53,678 bases of DNA, taken from NCBI GenBank assembly GCA_017470505.1, contig JAFUYO010000032.1, positions 1 to 53,678 on the forward strand, given 5' to 3'. The stretch is from Butyrivibrio sp. Its GTDB lineage: Bacteria > Bacillota > Clostridia > Lachnospirales > Lachnospiraceae. Shown here in pieces: positions 35,704-43,842 of this stretch; position 1 is the stretch's first letter, and the number at the start of each line of letters is the position of its first letter. Below the pieces are notes generated by a model, which saw only the letters and a list, made by a program, of their open reading frames with translations, was not told the origin of the DNA and made no database searches. Position numbers and translations under genes: made by a program.

Positions 35704-35744
35704 GGAACTGTAGCAAATTGTAAATTTATTCTGTAACAGTTCCT
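35703..35744. repeat. Dispersed inverted-repeat element, minimal copy 4
   Basis: A 42-base unit beginning AGGAACTGTAGCAAATTG and ending TTCTGTAACAGTTCCT. Its first base is the last base of the CheX-like gene's stop codon. It folds as a hairpin between that gene and the response regulator. Confidence 0.75.
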
Positions 35745-35766
35745 GAGTCAGCGACGGGAGGCCAAT

Positions 35767-36126
35767 ATGAGCAGTGTATTGATAGTGGATGATTCCAGGA
35801 CTTCAAGACGGGTACTTAAGGATATACTTACGAGGGCGGGCTATGAGATAGTCGGAGAAGCCATAAACGGCAAAGAGGGCTATGAGCAGTACGCAAGGCT
35901 GCGTCCCGATATTGTGACTATGGATATAACCATGCCGGAGATGGACGGAATTGAGTCCCTTCGCCTCATCAGAAAAGATTTTCCCGAGGCGAAAGTGGTC
36001 ATGATAACCGCAGCCGGTCAGAAGGACAAGATGATGGAGGCTGTGAAGATAGGGGCGTCAGAGTTTGTGTCCAAACCCTTTATCGAGGAGACGGTCCTTG
36101 AGGCGCTTGAACACTGTCTCAAGTAA
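35767..36126 (+). CDS. CheY-like single-domain response regulator
   Basis: A 119-residue receiver domain alone. The acidic pocket is DDS (residues 8-10), the phosphoacceptor Asp is in IVTMDITMPEMDG (residue 57), then VVMITAAGQ (Thr) and the Lys in EFVSKPF. GGGAGG precedes the ATG. It pairs with the upstream CheX-like protein, the expected phosphatase, and ends at a terminator. It probably carries signal from a CheA kinase to a motor or other output. Confidence 0.92.
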   Translation: MSSVLIVDDSRTSRRVLKDILTRAGYEIVGEAINGKEGYEQYARLRPDIVTMDITMPEMDGIESLRLIRKDFPEAKVVMITAAGQKDKMMEAVKIGASEFVSKPFIEETVLEALEHCLK

Positions 36127-36146
36127 AAGATAAAAAGGAAGGTTTT

Positions 36147-36175
36147 CCGGGGGCTTGTTTAAGTCCCCGGTTTTT
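36147..36175 (+). terminator. Terminator of the CheX/CheY pair
   Basis: CCGGGG (36147-36152) pairs with CCCCGG (36165-36170), followed by five T residues. Confidence 0.8.
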
Positions 36176-36246
36176 CGTTCAGTATCAAAAGAGATGTCAC
36201 ATACTGTTACGCGCATTGACTTTTGTATCATATTATAGGAGGAAAC

Positions 36247-36969
36247 ATGTCTGAAAAAGTGCTCATAACCGGGGCTTCAAGGGGCATAGGCAGGGAGATT
36301 GCAGTCTCTTTTGCAAAGAGGGGGGATGAACTCATCCTTACCTGCAATAAGAACATCGATATGCTAAGGGACCTTGGCGAAAGCCTCTCCAGCGAGTACG
36401 GCGTAAAATGCCGAACATATTCCTGCGATGTCTCGGACCATGAGAAGGTAAAAGAGCTCTTTTTACAGGCCGGGGATATTGACATACTCGTTAACAACGC
36501 AGGGATTGCGTGGATGGGGCTTCTTACGGATATGGATATAGATGACTGGAGGAGAGTTATCGACACCAATTTAGGAGGTCTTTTTAACACCTGCAAATAT
36601 GCAGTGCCAGTCATGGTCCGCAACAGGAAGGGCTCTATTATCAACATTTCCTCAGTGTGGGGGAGCGTTGGCGCATCCTGCGAGGTCGCCTATTCGGCTT
36701 CAAAAGGGGGAGTCAATTCTTTTACCAGGGCGCTTGCCAAGGAGCTTGCGCCGAGCAGGGTGAGAGTGAACGCAATTGCATGCGGAGTCATAGACACGGA
36801 CATGAACAGAGACCACCTGGATAGCGACGAGCTCAATGCGCTCGAGGATGAGATACCGGCAGGCAGAATGGGGAAGGCGTCTGAAGTTGCGGACCTGGTG
36901 CTCAGAATATGTGACGGGCCGGAGTATCTCACAGGCCAGGTGATAACGCTTGACGGAGGTTGGATCTGA
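36247..36969 (+). CDS. SDR family NAD(P)-dependent oxidoreductase (FabG-like)
   Basis: A 240-residue short-chain dehydrogenase. The cofactor loop is TGASRGIG (residues about 7-14), NNAGIAWMG follows, the catalytic triad is Ser in INISSVWGS with YSASK, and the end is LTGQVITLDGGWI, like 3-oxoacyl-ACP reductase. ATG 36247 has AGGAGG 5 bases away; upstream in-frame starts are poor. It stands alone, not in a fatty acid operon, so the substrate is uncertain. Confidence 0.88.
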   Translation: MSEKVLITGASRGIGREIAVSFAKRGDELILTCNKNIDMLRDLGESLSSEYGVKCRTYSCDVSDHEKVKELFLQAGDIDILVNNAGIAWMGLLTDMDIDDWRRVIDTNLGGLFNTCKYAVPVMVRNRKGSIINISSVWGSVGASCEVAYSASKGGVNSFTRALAKELAPSRVRVNAIACGVIDTDMNRDHLDSDELNALEDEIPAGRMGKASEVADLVLRICDGPEYLTGQVITLDGGWI

Positions 36970-36986
36970 AATTTCAGAAAAAACTC

Positions 36987-37014
36987 TTTACAAAAGAAAT
37001 AGATATGATAATAT
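36987..37014 (+). promoter_or_regulatory. Promoter of trxB
   Basis: TTTACA (36987-36992), 16 bases, TAATAT (37009-37014), 49 bases before the trxB start. Confidence 0.45.
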
Positions 37015-37062
37015 TAAATTGCACACAATCTAATATAAGGATTTCAAAGGAGGTTTCTATCT

Positions 37063-38001
37063 ATGTATGATCTTATCATTATCGGTTCAGGCCCTGCGGG
37101 TCTCTCAGCAGCTGTATATGCAAAGCGCGCAGGTCTCAACATGCTTGTTATAGAGAAAAATCCTGTCAGCGGAGGACAGATAATCGACACCTACGAGGTC
37201 GACAACTACTTGGGGATCCCGGGAGTGAACGGTTTTGATCTTGCGATGAAGTTCAGGGAGCACGCTGACAAGCTCGGAGCAGAGTTTGCAGACGGCACGG
37301 TAACAGGCGTTGTATGCAAGGATCCCGGATCAGATACCAAGGCTCCTGTTTATACCGTCACAACAGAAAACGGCGAGTACGAGACCCACACCATCATCCT
37401 TGCCACCGGAGCACATCATTCAAAGCTGGGAATACCGGGCGAAGAGGAGTACATAGGAAAGGGCGTTTCATACTGCGCAACCTGCGACGGAGCTTTTTAT
37501 AAAGGAAAGGTTACCGCTGTAAACGGAGGCGGAGATGTGGCTGTCGAGGACGCAATTTTCCTCTCTCGCTTCTGCAGCAAGGTGTACCTCGTTCACAGAA
37601 GAGACGAACTTCGGGCCGCCAAGGTACTGCAGGATGAGCTCTTTGCCCTCGAAAATGTCGAGGTTATCTGGGACAGCGTTGTTAAAGAGATAAAGGGAGA
37701 GGACAAGGTAACTGCCTTAAAGATAGAGAATGTCAAAAGCAGGGAGACGTCGGACCTTTCGGTAGACGGCATCTTTGTTGCGATAGGTATCCATCCGTCC
37801 ACAGATCTTTTTGCAGATATTGTAAAATGTGACGACAAGGGATATGTCCTTGCAGGTGAGGACGGCGAAACAAGTGCACCCGGGGTCTTTGTTGCGGGCG
37901 ACTCCAGAAAGAAGCGTCTGAGGCAGATAGTTACTGCTGTTGCGGACGGTGCAAACGCTGTAACCTCGGTTCAGGATTTCTTTGTCGGGAAAGAAAAGTG
38001 A
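37063..38001 (+). CDS. trxB: Thioredoxin reductase (NADPH)
   Basis: A 312-residue FAD enzyme. The FAD loop is GSGPAGLSAA (residues 8-17), the redox cysteines are C138 and C141 in CATCDG, the NAD(P) loop is GGGDVAVEDA, and the C-terminal FAD segment is GVFVAGD. It passes electrons from NADPH to thioredoxin, whose gene is at 5359-5676. AAAGGAGG precedes the ATG. The NAD(P)-binding stretch is normal, so a ferredoxin-dependent form is less likely. Confidence 0.93.
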   Translation: MYDLIIIGSGPAGLSAAVYAKRAGLNMLVIEKNPVSGGQIIDTYEVDNYLGIPGVNGFDLAMKFREHADKLGAEFADGTVTGVVCKDPGSDTKAPVYTVTTENGEYETHTIILATGAHHSKLGIPGEEEYIGKGVSYCATCDGAFYKGKVTAVNGGGDVAVEDAIFLSRFCSKVYLVHRRDELRAAKVLQDELFALENVEVIWDSVVKEIKGEDKVTALKIENVKSRETSDLSVDGIFVAIGIHPSTDLFADIVKCDDKGYVLAGEDGETSAPGVFVAGDSRKKRLRQIVTAVADGANAVTSVQDFFVGKEK

Positions 38002-38054
38002 GATGACCTCCAAAAATCAGATGCAAAAATAGGCAAAAATAGTTACGAATTAAT

Positions 38055-38083
38055 TTGACAAACAGATACTTGTAGCGTATATT
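38055..38083 (+). promoter_or_regulatory. Promoter of the NlpC/P60 gene
   Basis: Consensus TTGACA (38055-38060), 17 bases, TATATT (38078-38083), 43 bases before the start codon. Confidence 0.65.
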
Positions 38084-38126
38084 TTTAAAAGATGTAACAA
38101 ATTCGTAACAATTTTGGAGGTTGGTT

Positions 38127-39452
38127 TTGAGAAAGCATTATGTGCAGCTATCAGCAATGGCTTTAACAGCTGCAATTTCTTTTACAGGTTTAAGTATTGA
38201 TACATATGCTTCATCCAATAAAGTAACAAGTGTACTGCCTCAGGCAGGAATCACATATGCTTTGGGCAGTAATCAGGTTTCACTTTCAGGTCTTCAGGAG
38301 ACAGTTGAGAGCGAGCTCACGGAGGAAGAGGCAACTGCAAGCGTCAGCAAGACAACAGCAGAGGTTGCACTCTCAGATGAGACGGTTACAAATGTAACAC
38401 CCCTTGCTTCAACAGTTACAGACAGCATACTCGCAGATATCCAGAATGCGACAGGCGCAGTTATCAAGAACTCAGAGATAACTGAGGAAGTGGAGGAGGA
38501 GTCAGAGGAGGATTCCGAGGAAGAGCTCTTCAAGACGCTCGTTATCGCGCAGGTTCACGATTATGTAAACGTCCGTGATCTTCCCAGTGAGACGGACGGA
38601 GAGATTATCGGTAAGCTATATGACAAGTCCGTTGGTACTTTCATAGAAGAGGACAACGGCTGGTACAAAATAAAGTCAGGATCGGTCGAGGGTTATGTAA
38701 AGGCTGAGTACTGTGTGACAGGCGATGAGGCTGTCGATCTTGCAAGGGAAGTCGGCACCAGGATTGCCACAGTTACAACAACAACACTTAAGGTAAGAGG
38801 AGGCCCGAGCCTCGACGCAGAGGTACTTGGTCTCGTTCCCATAGAGGATCAGCTCGTTGTAGACGAGGAGCTCGACGGCTGGGTCAAGGTTAATATCGAG
38901 GAAGGTGACGGATATGTTTCACTCGACTATGTAAGCCTCTCGACCGAGTTCGTCAAGGCTGAGTCCAAGGCAGAAGAGGAGGCTCGTCTTGCCAAGGAGA
39001 AGGCTGCAAGAGAGGCCGCTACAAAGGCTGCCAAGTCAGGCACGTCAAAGAGCAGCACATCCGGATCAGGCTACAACTCAGCGAGCAGTTATACTACACA
39101 GTCAAGCTCTATAGGCTCGGCCGTAGCACAGTTTGCCCTTCAGTTCGTAGGTAATCCTTATGTATACGGCGGAACATCACTTACAAACGGAGCTGACTGC
39201 TCAGGATTTGTAATGAGTGTATATTCAAACTTCGGTGTAAGCCTTCCTCACTCATCAGGTGCGGACAGGAGCGTAGGCGCAGCAGTCGATGGACTTTCAA
39301 ATGCACAGCCCGGCGACATTGTATGCTATTCAGGACACGTTGCCATCTACATCGGTAACGGCCAGATTGTACATGCTTCTACTGCAAGTACCGGTATCAA
39401 GGTTTCAGACGCCGGCTACCGTTCAATCCTCGCAGTGAGAAGAATATTCTAA
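38127..39452 (+). CDS. Exported SH3/NlpC-P60 peptidoglycan hydrolase
   Basis: A 441-residue protein. TTG 38127 is chosen because GGAGG is 6 bases away; an in-frame TTG at 38121 directly abuts the site. A signal peptide (about residues 1-30, ending DTYAS) leads to an acidic linker, two bacterial SH3 domains (about 135-195 and 205-270; HDYVNVRDLPSETDGEIIG, TTTLKVRGGPSLDAEVLG), an Ala/Ser linker, and a C-terminal NlpC/P60 domain. Catalytic residues are C358 in DCSGF, H404 in GHVAIYIG and H416 in VHAS. It should cut peptide stems of the cell wall. It has its own strong promoter and a terminator. Confidence 0.92.
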   Translation: MRKHYVQLSAMALTAAISFTGLSIDTYASSNKVTSVLPQAGITYALGSNQVSLSGLQETVESELTEEEATASVSKTTAEVALSDETVTNVTPLASTVTDSILADIQNATGAVIKNSEITEEVEEESEEDSEEELFKTLVIAQVHDYVNVRDLPSETDGEIIGKLYDKSVGTFIEEDNGWYKIKSGSVEGYVKAEYCVTGDEAVDLAREVGTRIATVTTTTLKVRGGPSLDAEVLGLVPIEDQLVVDEELDGWVKVNIEEGDGYVSLDYVSLSTEFVKAESKAEEEARLAKEKAAREAATKAAKSGTSKSSTSGSGYNSASSYTTQSSSIGSAVAQFALQFVGNPYVYGGTSLTNGADCSGFVMSVYSNFGVSLPHSSGADRSVGAAVDGLSNAQPGDIVCYSGHVAIYIGNGQIVHASTASTGIKVSDAGYRSILAVRRIF

Positions 39453-39476
39453 AAATGAGACATGCATAGAAGATAT

Positions 39477-39518
39477 AAAGCGGTAATTTCAAGCTTGCTT
39501 GATAATTATCGCTTTTTA
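39477..39518 (+). terminator. Terminator of the NlpC/P60 gene
   Basis: AAAGCGGTAATT pairs with AATTATCGCTTT, with TCAAGC / GCTTGA continuing the stem inside, followed by a T-rich run. Confidence 0.75.
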
Positions 39519-39530
39519 TTTTCTGTATAT

Positions 39531-39650
39531 GGCGAATGCCATGAAACGAGGAATGCGAAGCATTCCGAGTCTGCATGTCTCGTTTTTGCTTCATATAAAC
39601 GGCGAATGCCATGAAACGGGGAATGCGAAGCGTTCCGGGTTTGCACGTCT
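39531..39650. repeat. Two direct 50-bp repeats, 70-bp period
   Basis: Units at 39531-39580 and 39601-39650 start GGCGAATGCCATGAAACG and each contains a small hairpin (GGAATGCGAAGCATTCC in the first). They differ at a few bases, some of them paired changes. The TGCGAAGC hairpin recalls GTGCGAAGCAC at about 20411. No coding sense is apparent. Confidence 0.75.
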
Positions 39651-39745
39651 AATTTATATCCCAAACGGACATTTTTCTCCGTTATGCACAGAAATGTAAA
39701 TGTCAACTCAGAAATCTTTTATTATTGTCAGACAATTTAAAAAAG

Positions 39746-39815
39746 TTATCCACAAAGAGTTTAAGTGAAAGGTCGATTTTACGACTTATACACGAAGTTA
39801 TCCACTTTATCCACA
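39746..39815 (+). other. Cluster of four DnaA-box-like sites
   Basis: Same-strand 9-mers: TTATCCACA (39746), TTATACACG (39786), TTATCCACT (39798) and TTATCCACA (39807). Two are perfect consensus boxes and the last two are directly abutting. A run of T and AT-rich sequence follows. It lies upstream of hpf. No dnaA, dnaN or rpmH gene is in the window. Confidence 0.65.
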
Positions 39816-39899
39816 TTTTTTTTTAACAACCGGTCAGTTTTGCGCAATAAAACCAACAGATATTTATTGTGCAAAATGCACAAAAAGGTGTATCTTAAA

Positions 39900-39929
39900 T
39901 TGCGCCCGTATATTAGTTAATGATATAAT
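39900..39929 (+). promoter_or_regulatory. Promoter of hpf (extended -10)
   Basis: TTGCGC (39900-39905), 18 bases, TATAAT (39924-39929) preceded by TGA, giving TGATATAAT. The leader to the start codon is about 90 bases. Confidence 0.55.
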
Positions 39930-40020
39930 GATTACATGATGCGAAGAGCCATGGGCCGTTGCTACAGGGCCGCAGGCTACAAAAAAATGCGTATTTGCGC
40001 ACAGTAAAGGGGATGATTGC

Positions 40021-40551
40021 ATGAAATTCACTATCGTAGGCAAGAACATTGATGTAACACCCGGCTTGAAGTCAGCAGTTGAGGAGAAGATCGGCAAGCT
40101 CGAGAAGTATTTCACGCCCGATACCAATGCCAATGTGACACTTAATGTGGATAAAGAGAGACACAAGATCGAGGTCACCATTCCTGTAAAGGGCAAGATC
40201 ATTCGCGCCGAGCAGGTCAGCAACGACATGTATGTTTCTATCGACCTTGTCGAGGAGGTTATTGAGAGACAGCTCAAGAAGTACAAGAGCAAACTCGTTG
40301 ACAAGCAGCAGGCAGAGGCCAGCAACTTCAAGAAGGAGTATCTTGAGACCGACTATATGGATGATGAGGACATCCGCATAGAGCGTATGAAGAAGTTTGA
40401 TCCCAAGCCGATGTATGCTGAGGATGCCTGTGTGCAGATGGAGCTCCTTGGCCACAACTTCTTTGTGTTTGTAAATGCTGAGACAGATCAGGTCAATGTA
40501 GTTTACAAGAGAAAGGGAAATACCTACGGTCTAATTGAACCGGAAATTTGA
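40021..40551 (+). CDS. hpf: Ribosome hibernation-promoting factor, long form
   Basis: A 176-residue protein. The N-terminal RaiA/HPF fold is residues about 1-100 (MKFTIVGKNIDVTPGLKSAV, DLVEEVIERQLKKYKSKL). The C-terminal 60 residues (KKFDPKPMYAEDACVQMELL, FVFVNAETDQVNVVYKRKG) form the dimer domain that joins two 70S ribosomes into inactive 100S particles. AAAGGGG precedes the ATG. It is a single gene, ending at a terminator. A DnaA-box cluster lies about 200 bases upstream. Confidence 0.95.
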   Translation: MKFTIVGKNIDVTPGLKSAVEEKIGKLEKYFTPDTNANVTLNVDKERHKIEVTIPVKGKIIRAEQVSNDMYVSIDLVEEVIERQLKKYKSKLVDKQQAEASNFKKEYLETDYMDDEDIRIERMKKFDPKPMYAEDACVQMELLGHNFFVFVNAETDQVNVVYKRKGNTYGLIEPEI

Positions 40552-40588
40552 AACCGTTAAGTAATTATCAATTTATTGACATTTTATA

Positions 40589-40616
40589 AAATAGCTCCCA
40601 AAGGGGAGCTATTTTT
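40589..40616 (+). terminator. Terminator of hpf
   Basis: AAATAGCTCCC pairs with GGGAGCTATTT across a short loop, followed by T residues. It sits directly upstream of the butyrate operon promoter. Confidence 0.88.
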
Positions 40617-40617
40617 G

Positions 40618-40646
40618 TTGCATTTGACTAGGTGGTGTGCTACAAT
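40618..40646 (+). promoter_or_regulatory. Promoter of the butyrate operon
   Basis: TTGCAT (40618-40623), a 17-base spacer, TACAAT (40641-40646), 50 bases before the thl start. Confidence 0.6.
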
Positions 40647-40696
40647 AAAGCTGTTCTGACAAAAAATTATCAATCTATTCATGGAGGTAATGCTTT

Positions 40697-41890
40697 ATGG
40701 CACAGAAAGTAGTTTTAGCAGGGGCAGTGAGAACTGCAATCGGCAAAATGGGCGGAGCACTCAGCAACACTCCCGCAGCAGAGCTTGGATCGATCGTTAT
40801 CAAGGAGGCTTTAAACCGCGCCGGCGTTAAGGCTGACCAGGTTGACGAGGTACTGATGGGGTGTGTTATCCAGGCAGGTCTTGGACAGAATGTTGCAAGA
40901 CAGGCTTCTATCAAGGCAGGTATTCCTATCGAGACACCTGCAGTTACAATCAACGTAGTTTGTGGTTCAGGACTTAACTGTGTCAATATGGCAGCTGACC
41001 TCATCAAGGCCGGTGAGGCCGATATAGTTGTAGCAGGCGGAATGGAGAACATGTCAATGGCTCCTTATGCACTTCCAAATGCGCGTTTCGGTTATCGTAT
41101 GAACAACGGAACTGTTGTGGATACAATGGTTAACGATGCTCTTACAGATGCATTCAATCACTATCACATGATGATCACAGCAGAGAATATCTGTGACAAG
41201 TGGGGACTTACAAGACAGGAACTCGATGAGTTCTCAGCTTCTTCACAGCAGAAGTGCGAGAAGGCACAGGCTTCGGGAAGGTTTGATGATGAGATTGTTC
41301 CTGTTCCCGTAAAGGTTAAGAAGGAAATGGTAGAGTTCAAGGTTGATGAGGGACCTCGTGCCGGCACAACCGTAGAGACTCTTTCAAAGCTTAAATGCTG
41401 CTCAGGTAAAGAGGGCGGCCTCGTAACAGCAGGTAACGCTTCAGGTATCAACGACGGTGCTGCTGCAATTGTTGTTATGAGCGAGGAGAAGGCTAAAGAG
41501 CTCGGCATCAAGCCTATGGCAACATGGGTTGGCGGAGCGCTCGCAGGCGTAGAGCCCGAGATCATGGGTATCGGTCCTGTCGCAGCAACCAGGAAGGTTC
41601 TCAAGAAGACAGAGCTTTCACTTGATGACATCGATCTCATCGAGGCTAACGAGGCTTTCGCTGCACAGTCAGTTGCAGTTGCCAAGGACCTTGGCTTTAA
41701 CATGAGCAAGGTAAATGTAAACGGCGGAGCAATCGCTCTCGGACACCCTGTTGGAGCATCAGGATGCCGTATTCTTGTTACACTGCTTCACGAGATGGCA
41801 AAGAGAGATGACGCCAGGAAGGGTCTTGCAACTCTCTGCATCGGCGGCGGAATGGGCTGCGCAACAATCGTAGAGAAGTGGACAGAATGA
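40697..41890 (+). CDS. thl: Acetyl-CoA C-acetyltransferase (thiolase)
   Basis: A 397-residue thiolase joining two acetyl-CoA to acetoacetyl-CoA, the first step to butyrate. Nucleophile C89 lies in [11 protein letters not shown]; the other catalytic residues are His in [10 protein letters not shown] and Cys in [14 protein letters not shown] sits 11 bases before the ATG. It is the first gene of thl-crt-hbd-bcd-etfB-etfA. A close paralogue begins at 53191. The codon set is strongly biased (GCA, CTT, ATC), as in highly expressed genes. Confidence 0.96.
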   Translation: MAQKVVLAGAVRTAIGKMGGALSNTPAAELGSIVIKEALNRAGVKADQVDEVLMGCVIQAGLGQNVARQASIKAGIPIETPAVTINVVCGSGLNCVNMAADLIKAGEADIVVAGGMENMSMAPYALPNARFGYRMNNGTVVDTMVNDALTDAFNHYHMMITAENICDKWGLTRQELDEFSASSQQKCEKAQASGRFDDEIVPVPVKVKKEMVEFKVDEGPRAGTTVETLSKLKCCSGKEGGLVTAGNASGINDGAAAIVVMSEEKAKELGIKPMATWVGGALAGVEPEIMGIGPVAATRKVLKKTELSLDDIDLIEANEAFAAQSVAVAKDLGFNMSKVNVNGGAIALGHPVGASGCRILVTLLHEMAKRDDARKGLATLCIGGGMGCATIVEKWTE

Positions 41891-41902
41891 ACATAATTGT
41901 TT

Positions 41903-41932
41903 TAGCCTGCGACGCGAAAGCGGAGCAGGCTA
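41903..41932 (+). other. Intercistronic hairpin thl/crt
   Basis: TAGCCTGC (41903-41910) pairs with GCAGGCTA (41925-41932). Inside is a short GC/GC stem capped by GAAA, separated by a GAC/GGA internal loop. No T run follows, so it is more likely a stability or processing element than a terminator. Confidence 0.55.
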
Positions 41933-41960
41933 TTTCAACATAGAACAGGAGGATTTTAAA

Positions 41961-42755
41961 ATGAGTTTTGTTAATTGCGAAGTAAAAGACAAGATCGCAG
42001 TGATCACCATCAACAGGCCTGAGGCTTTAAATGCCCTCAACTCACAGGTGCTTGATGACCTCGACGCAGCTTTTTCGGGGCTTGACCTTGATGTTGTAAG
42101 GGCAGTTGTTCTCACAGGTGCCGGAGAGAAGTCATTTGTTGCAGGTGCTGACATCGGGGAGATGAGCACACTCACAAAGGCTGAGGGAGAGGCTTTCGGC
42201 AAGAAGGGCAACGATATCTTCCGCAAGATTGAGCAGCTGCCTGTTCCTGTTATCGCTGCTGTAAACGGCTTTGCACTGGGCGGGGGATGTGAGATCTCTA
42301 TGAGCTGTGATATCCGTATCTGCTCAGAGAACGCTATGTTCGGGCAGCCTGAGGTTGGTCTTGGTATCACACCCGGATTTGGCGGAACACAGAGGCTTGC
42401 GCGACTTATCGGCGACGGAATGGCCAAGCAGCTCATCTACACAGCCAGAAATATCAAGGCTGACGAGGCGCTCAGGATCGGACTTGTAAATGCTGTTTAT
42501 CCTCAGGAGGAGCTCCTTGCTGCAGCAGAGAAGCTGGCGGGACAGATCGCAGCAAACGCACCTATCGCTGTTCGCGCATGCAAGAAGGCAATTAATGACG
42601 GACGTCAGGTTAACATCGATGACGCGCTCGTTATTGAGGAGAAGCTCTTTGGATCATGCTTTGAGACAGCAGATCAGAGAGAGGGAATGGCTAACTTCCT
42701 CAGGAAGAAAGACGACCCGGCCAAGGTTAAGGTTGTTGATTTTAAAAATGCGTGA
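41961..42755 (+). CDS. crt: 3-hydroxybutyryl-CoA dehydratase (crotonase)
   Basis: A 264-residue enoyl-CoA hydratase that turns 3-hydroxybutyryl-CoA into crotonyl-CoA. The CoA oxyanion-hole segments are AGADIGEMS and NGFALGGGCEISMSCD (first catalytic Glu nearby in PEVGLGITPGFGGTQRL). ACAGGAGG precedes the ATG. Second gene of the butyrate operon, 70 bases after thl and 45 before hbd. Confidence 0.95.
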   Translation: MSFVNCEVKDKIAVITINRPEALNALNSQVLDDLDAAFSGLDLDVVRAVVLTGAGEKSFVAGADIGEMSTLTKAEGEAFGKKGNDIFRKIEQLPVPVIAAVNGFALGGGCEISMSCDIRICSENAMFGQPEVGLGITPGFGGTQRLARLIGDGMAKQLIYTARNIKADEALRIGLVNAVYPQEELLAAAEKLAGQIAANAPIAVRACKKAINDGRQVNIDDALVIEEKLFGSCFETADQREGMANFLRKKDDPAKVKVVDFKNA

Positions 42756-42800
42756 TAAAGCACATAATATTACTAATTATATTTAAGGAGGATTTATATC

Positions 42801-43676
42801 ATGAAAGTAGCTGTAATTGGCGCAGGTACAATGGGATCAGGCATTGCTCAGACATTTGCTCAGGCTGCGACAGTGGAGAAGGTTTATCTCTGCGACATCA
42901 AAACTGAGTTTGCCGAGGGCGGATTTGCCAAGATCAAGAAGGGACTTGACAAGCAGGTTGCCAAGGGAAAGAAGACCCAGGAGGAGGCTGATGCAATAAC
43001 AGCCAAGATCCAGACAGGTCTTAACGATATCTGCGCAGATGCAGATCTTGTTGTTGAGGCTGCTCTTGAGGTTATGGATATCAAGAAGAACCTCTTCAAG
43101 GAGCTTCAGGAAAACATCGTAAAGAATCCTGATTGTATCTTTGCTTCAAACACATCATCACTTTCAATCACGGAGATCGGATCAGGACTTGCAAAGCCCA
43201 TCATCGGAATGCATTTCTTCAATCCCGCTCCTGTTATGAAGCTGATTGAGGTTATCCAGGGAGCTAACACTCCTGACGACTATGTTGACAAGATCAAGAA
43301 GATCTCAGAGGATCTCGGCAAGACTCCCGTTCAGGTAAATGAGGCTGCCGGCTTTGTTGTAAACAGGATCCTTGTTCCTATGATCAACGAAGGAATCTTC
43401 GTATATTCAGAGGGTGTTTCAGACATCCAGGGCATCGACACAGCTATGAAGCTGGGCTGCAACCATCCTATGGGACCGCTTGAACTCGGCGATTACATCG
43501 GACTTGATATCGTTCTTGCAATCATGGACGTTCTTTACGCAGAGACAGGTGATTCCAAGTACCGCGCATGCCCTCTTCTTCGCAAGATGGTACGCGGCAA
43601 GAAGCTCGGTGTTAAGACAGGAATCGGCTTCTACAACTATGCAGACGGAAACAAGGTTCCTACAGACCGCATGTAA
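42801..43676 (+). CDS. hbd: 3-hydroxybutyryl-CoA dehydrogenase
   Basis: A 291-residue NAD(P)-dependent dehydrogenase reducing acetoacetyl-CoA to 3-hydroxybutyryl-CoA. The Rossmann loop is [11 protein letters not shown] (residues about 7-17), the substrate region ASNTSSLSI, the catalytic His in [13 protein letters not shown], and the C-terminal domain holds [23 protein letters not shown] precedes the ATG. Third gene of the butyrate operon; a complex stem-loop separates it from bcd. Confidence 0.96.
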   Translation: MKVAVIGAGTMGSGIAQTFAQAATVEKVYLCDIKTEFAEGGFAKIKKGLDKQVAKGKKTQEEADAITAKIQTGLNDICADADLVVEAALEVMDIKKNLFKELQENIVKNPDCIFASNTSSLSITEIGSGLAKPIIGMHFFNPAPVMKLIEVIQGANTPDDYVDKIKKISEDLGKTPVQVNEAAGFVVNRILVPMINEGIFVYSEGVSDIQGIDTAMKLGCNHPMGPLELGDYIGLDIVLAIMDVLYAETGDSKYRACPLLRKMVRGKKLGVKTGIGFYNYADGNKVPTDRM

Positions 43677-43692
43677 CTAATTTCATATAATA

Positions 43693-43816
43693 CAGAACCA
43701 AGACTCGGAAATATGAGGTATTTCCTCGTTGCGAGTTCCTTGCCAAATAGAAATATTTAAATACGTCTATTCGAGCGGGCTCGATATCTGTATTTTAATA
43801 TTTCTGCCTGGTTCTG
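43693..43816 (+). other. Structured hbd/bcd intercistronic region
   Basis: The outer pair CAGAACCA (43693-43700) / TGGTTCTG (43809-43816) encloses two hairpins: GGAAATA / TATTTCC (43708-43726), and AGAAATATTTAAATAC (about 43749) / GTATTTTAATATTTCT (43790-43805) with TCGAGC / GCTCGA in its loop. The layout resembles a three-way junction. No T run follows; readthrough into bcd is expected. Confidence 0.6.
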
Positions 43817-43842
43817 AAAAAACAAATTTGGAGGTTTATATC

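Noticed and set aside
39531-39650. CRISPR-like array
   Set aside because: Only two units, each longer than usual repeats, with a 20-base spacer and no cas genes.
39746-39815. Calling the DnaA-box cluster the chromosomal origin
   Set aside because: No dnaA, dnaN, rpmH or partition genes are nearby and skew could not be computed, so only a DnaA-binding cluster is claimed.
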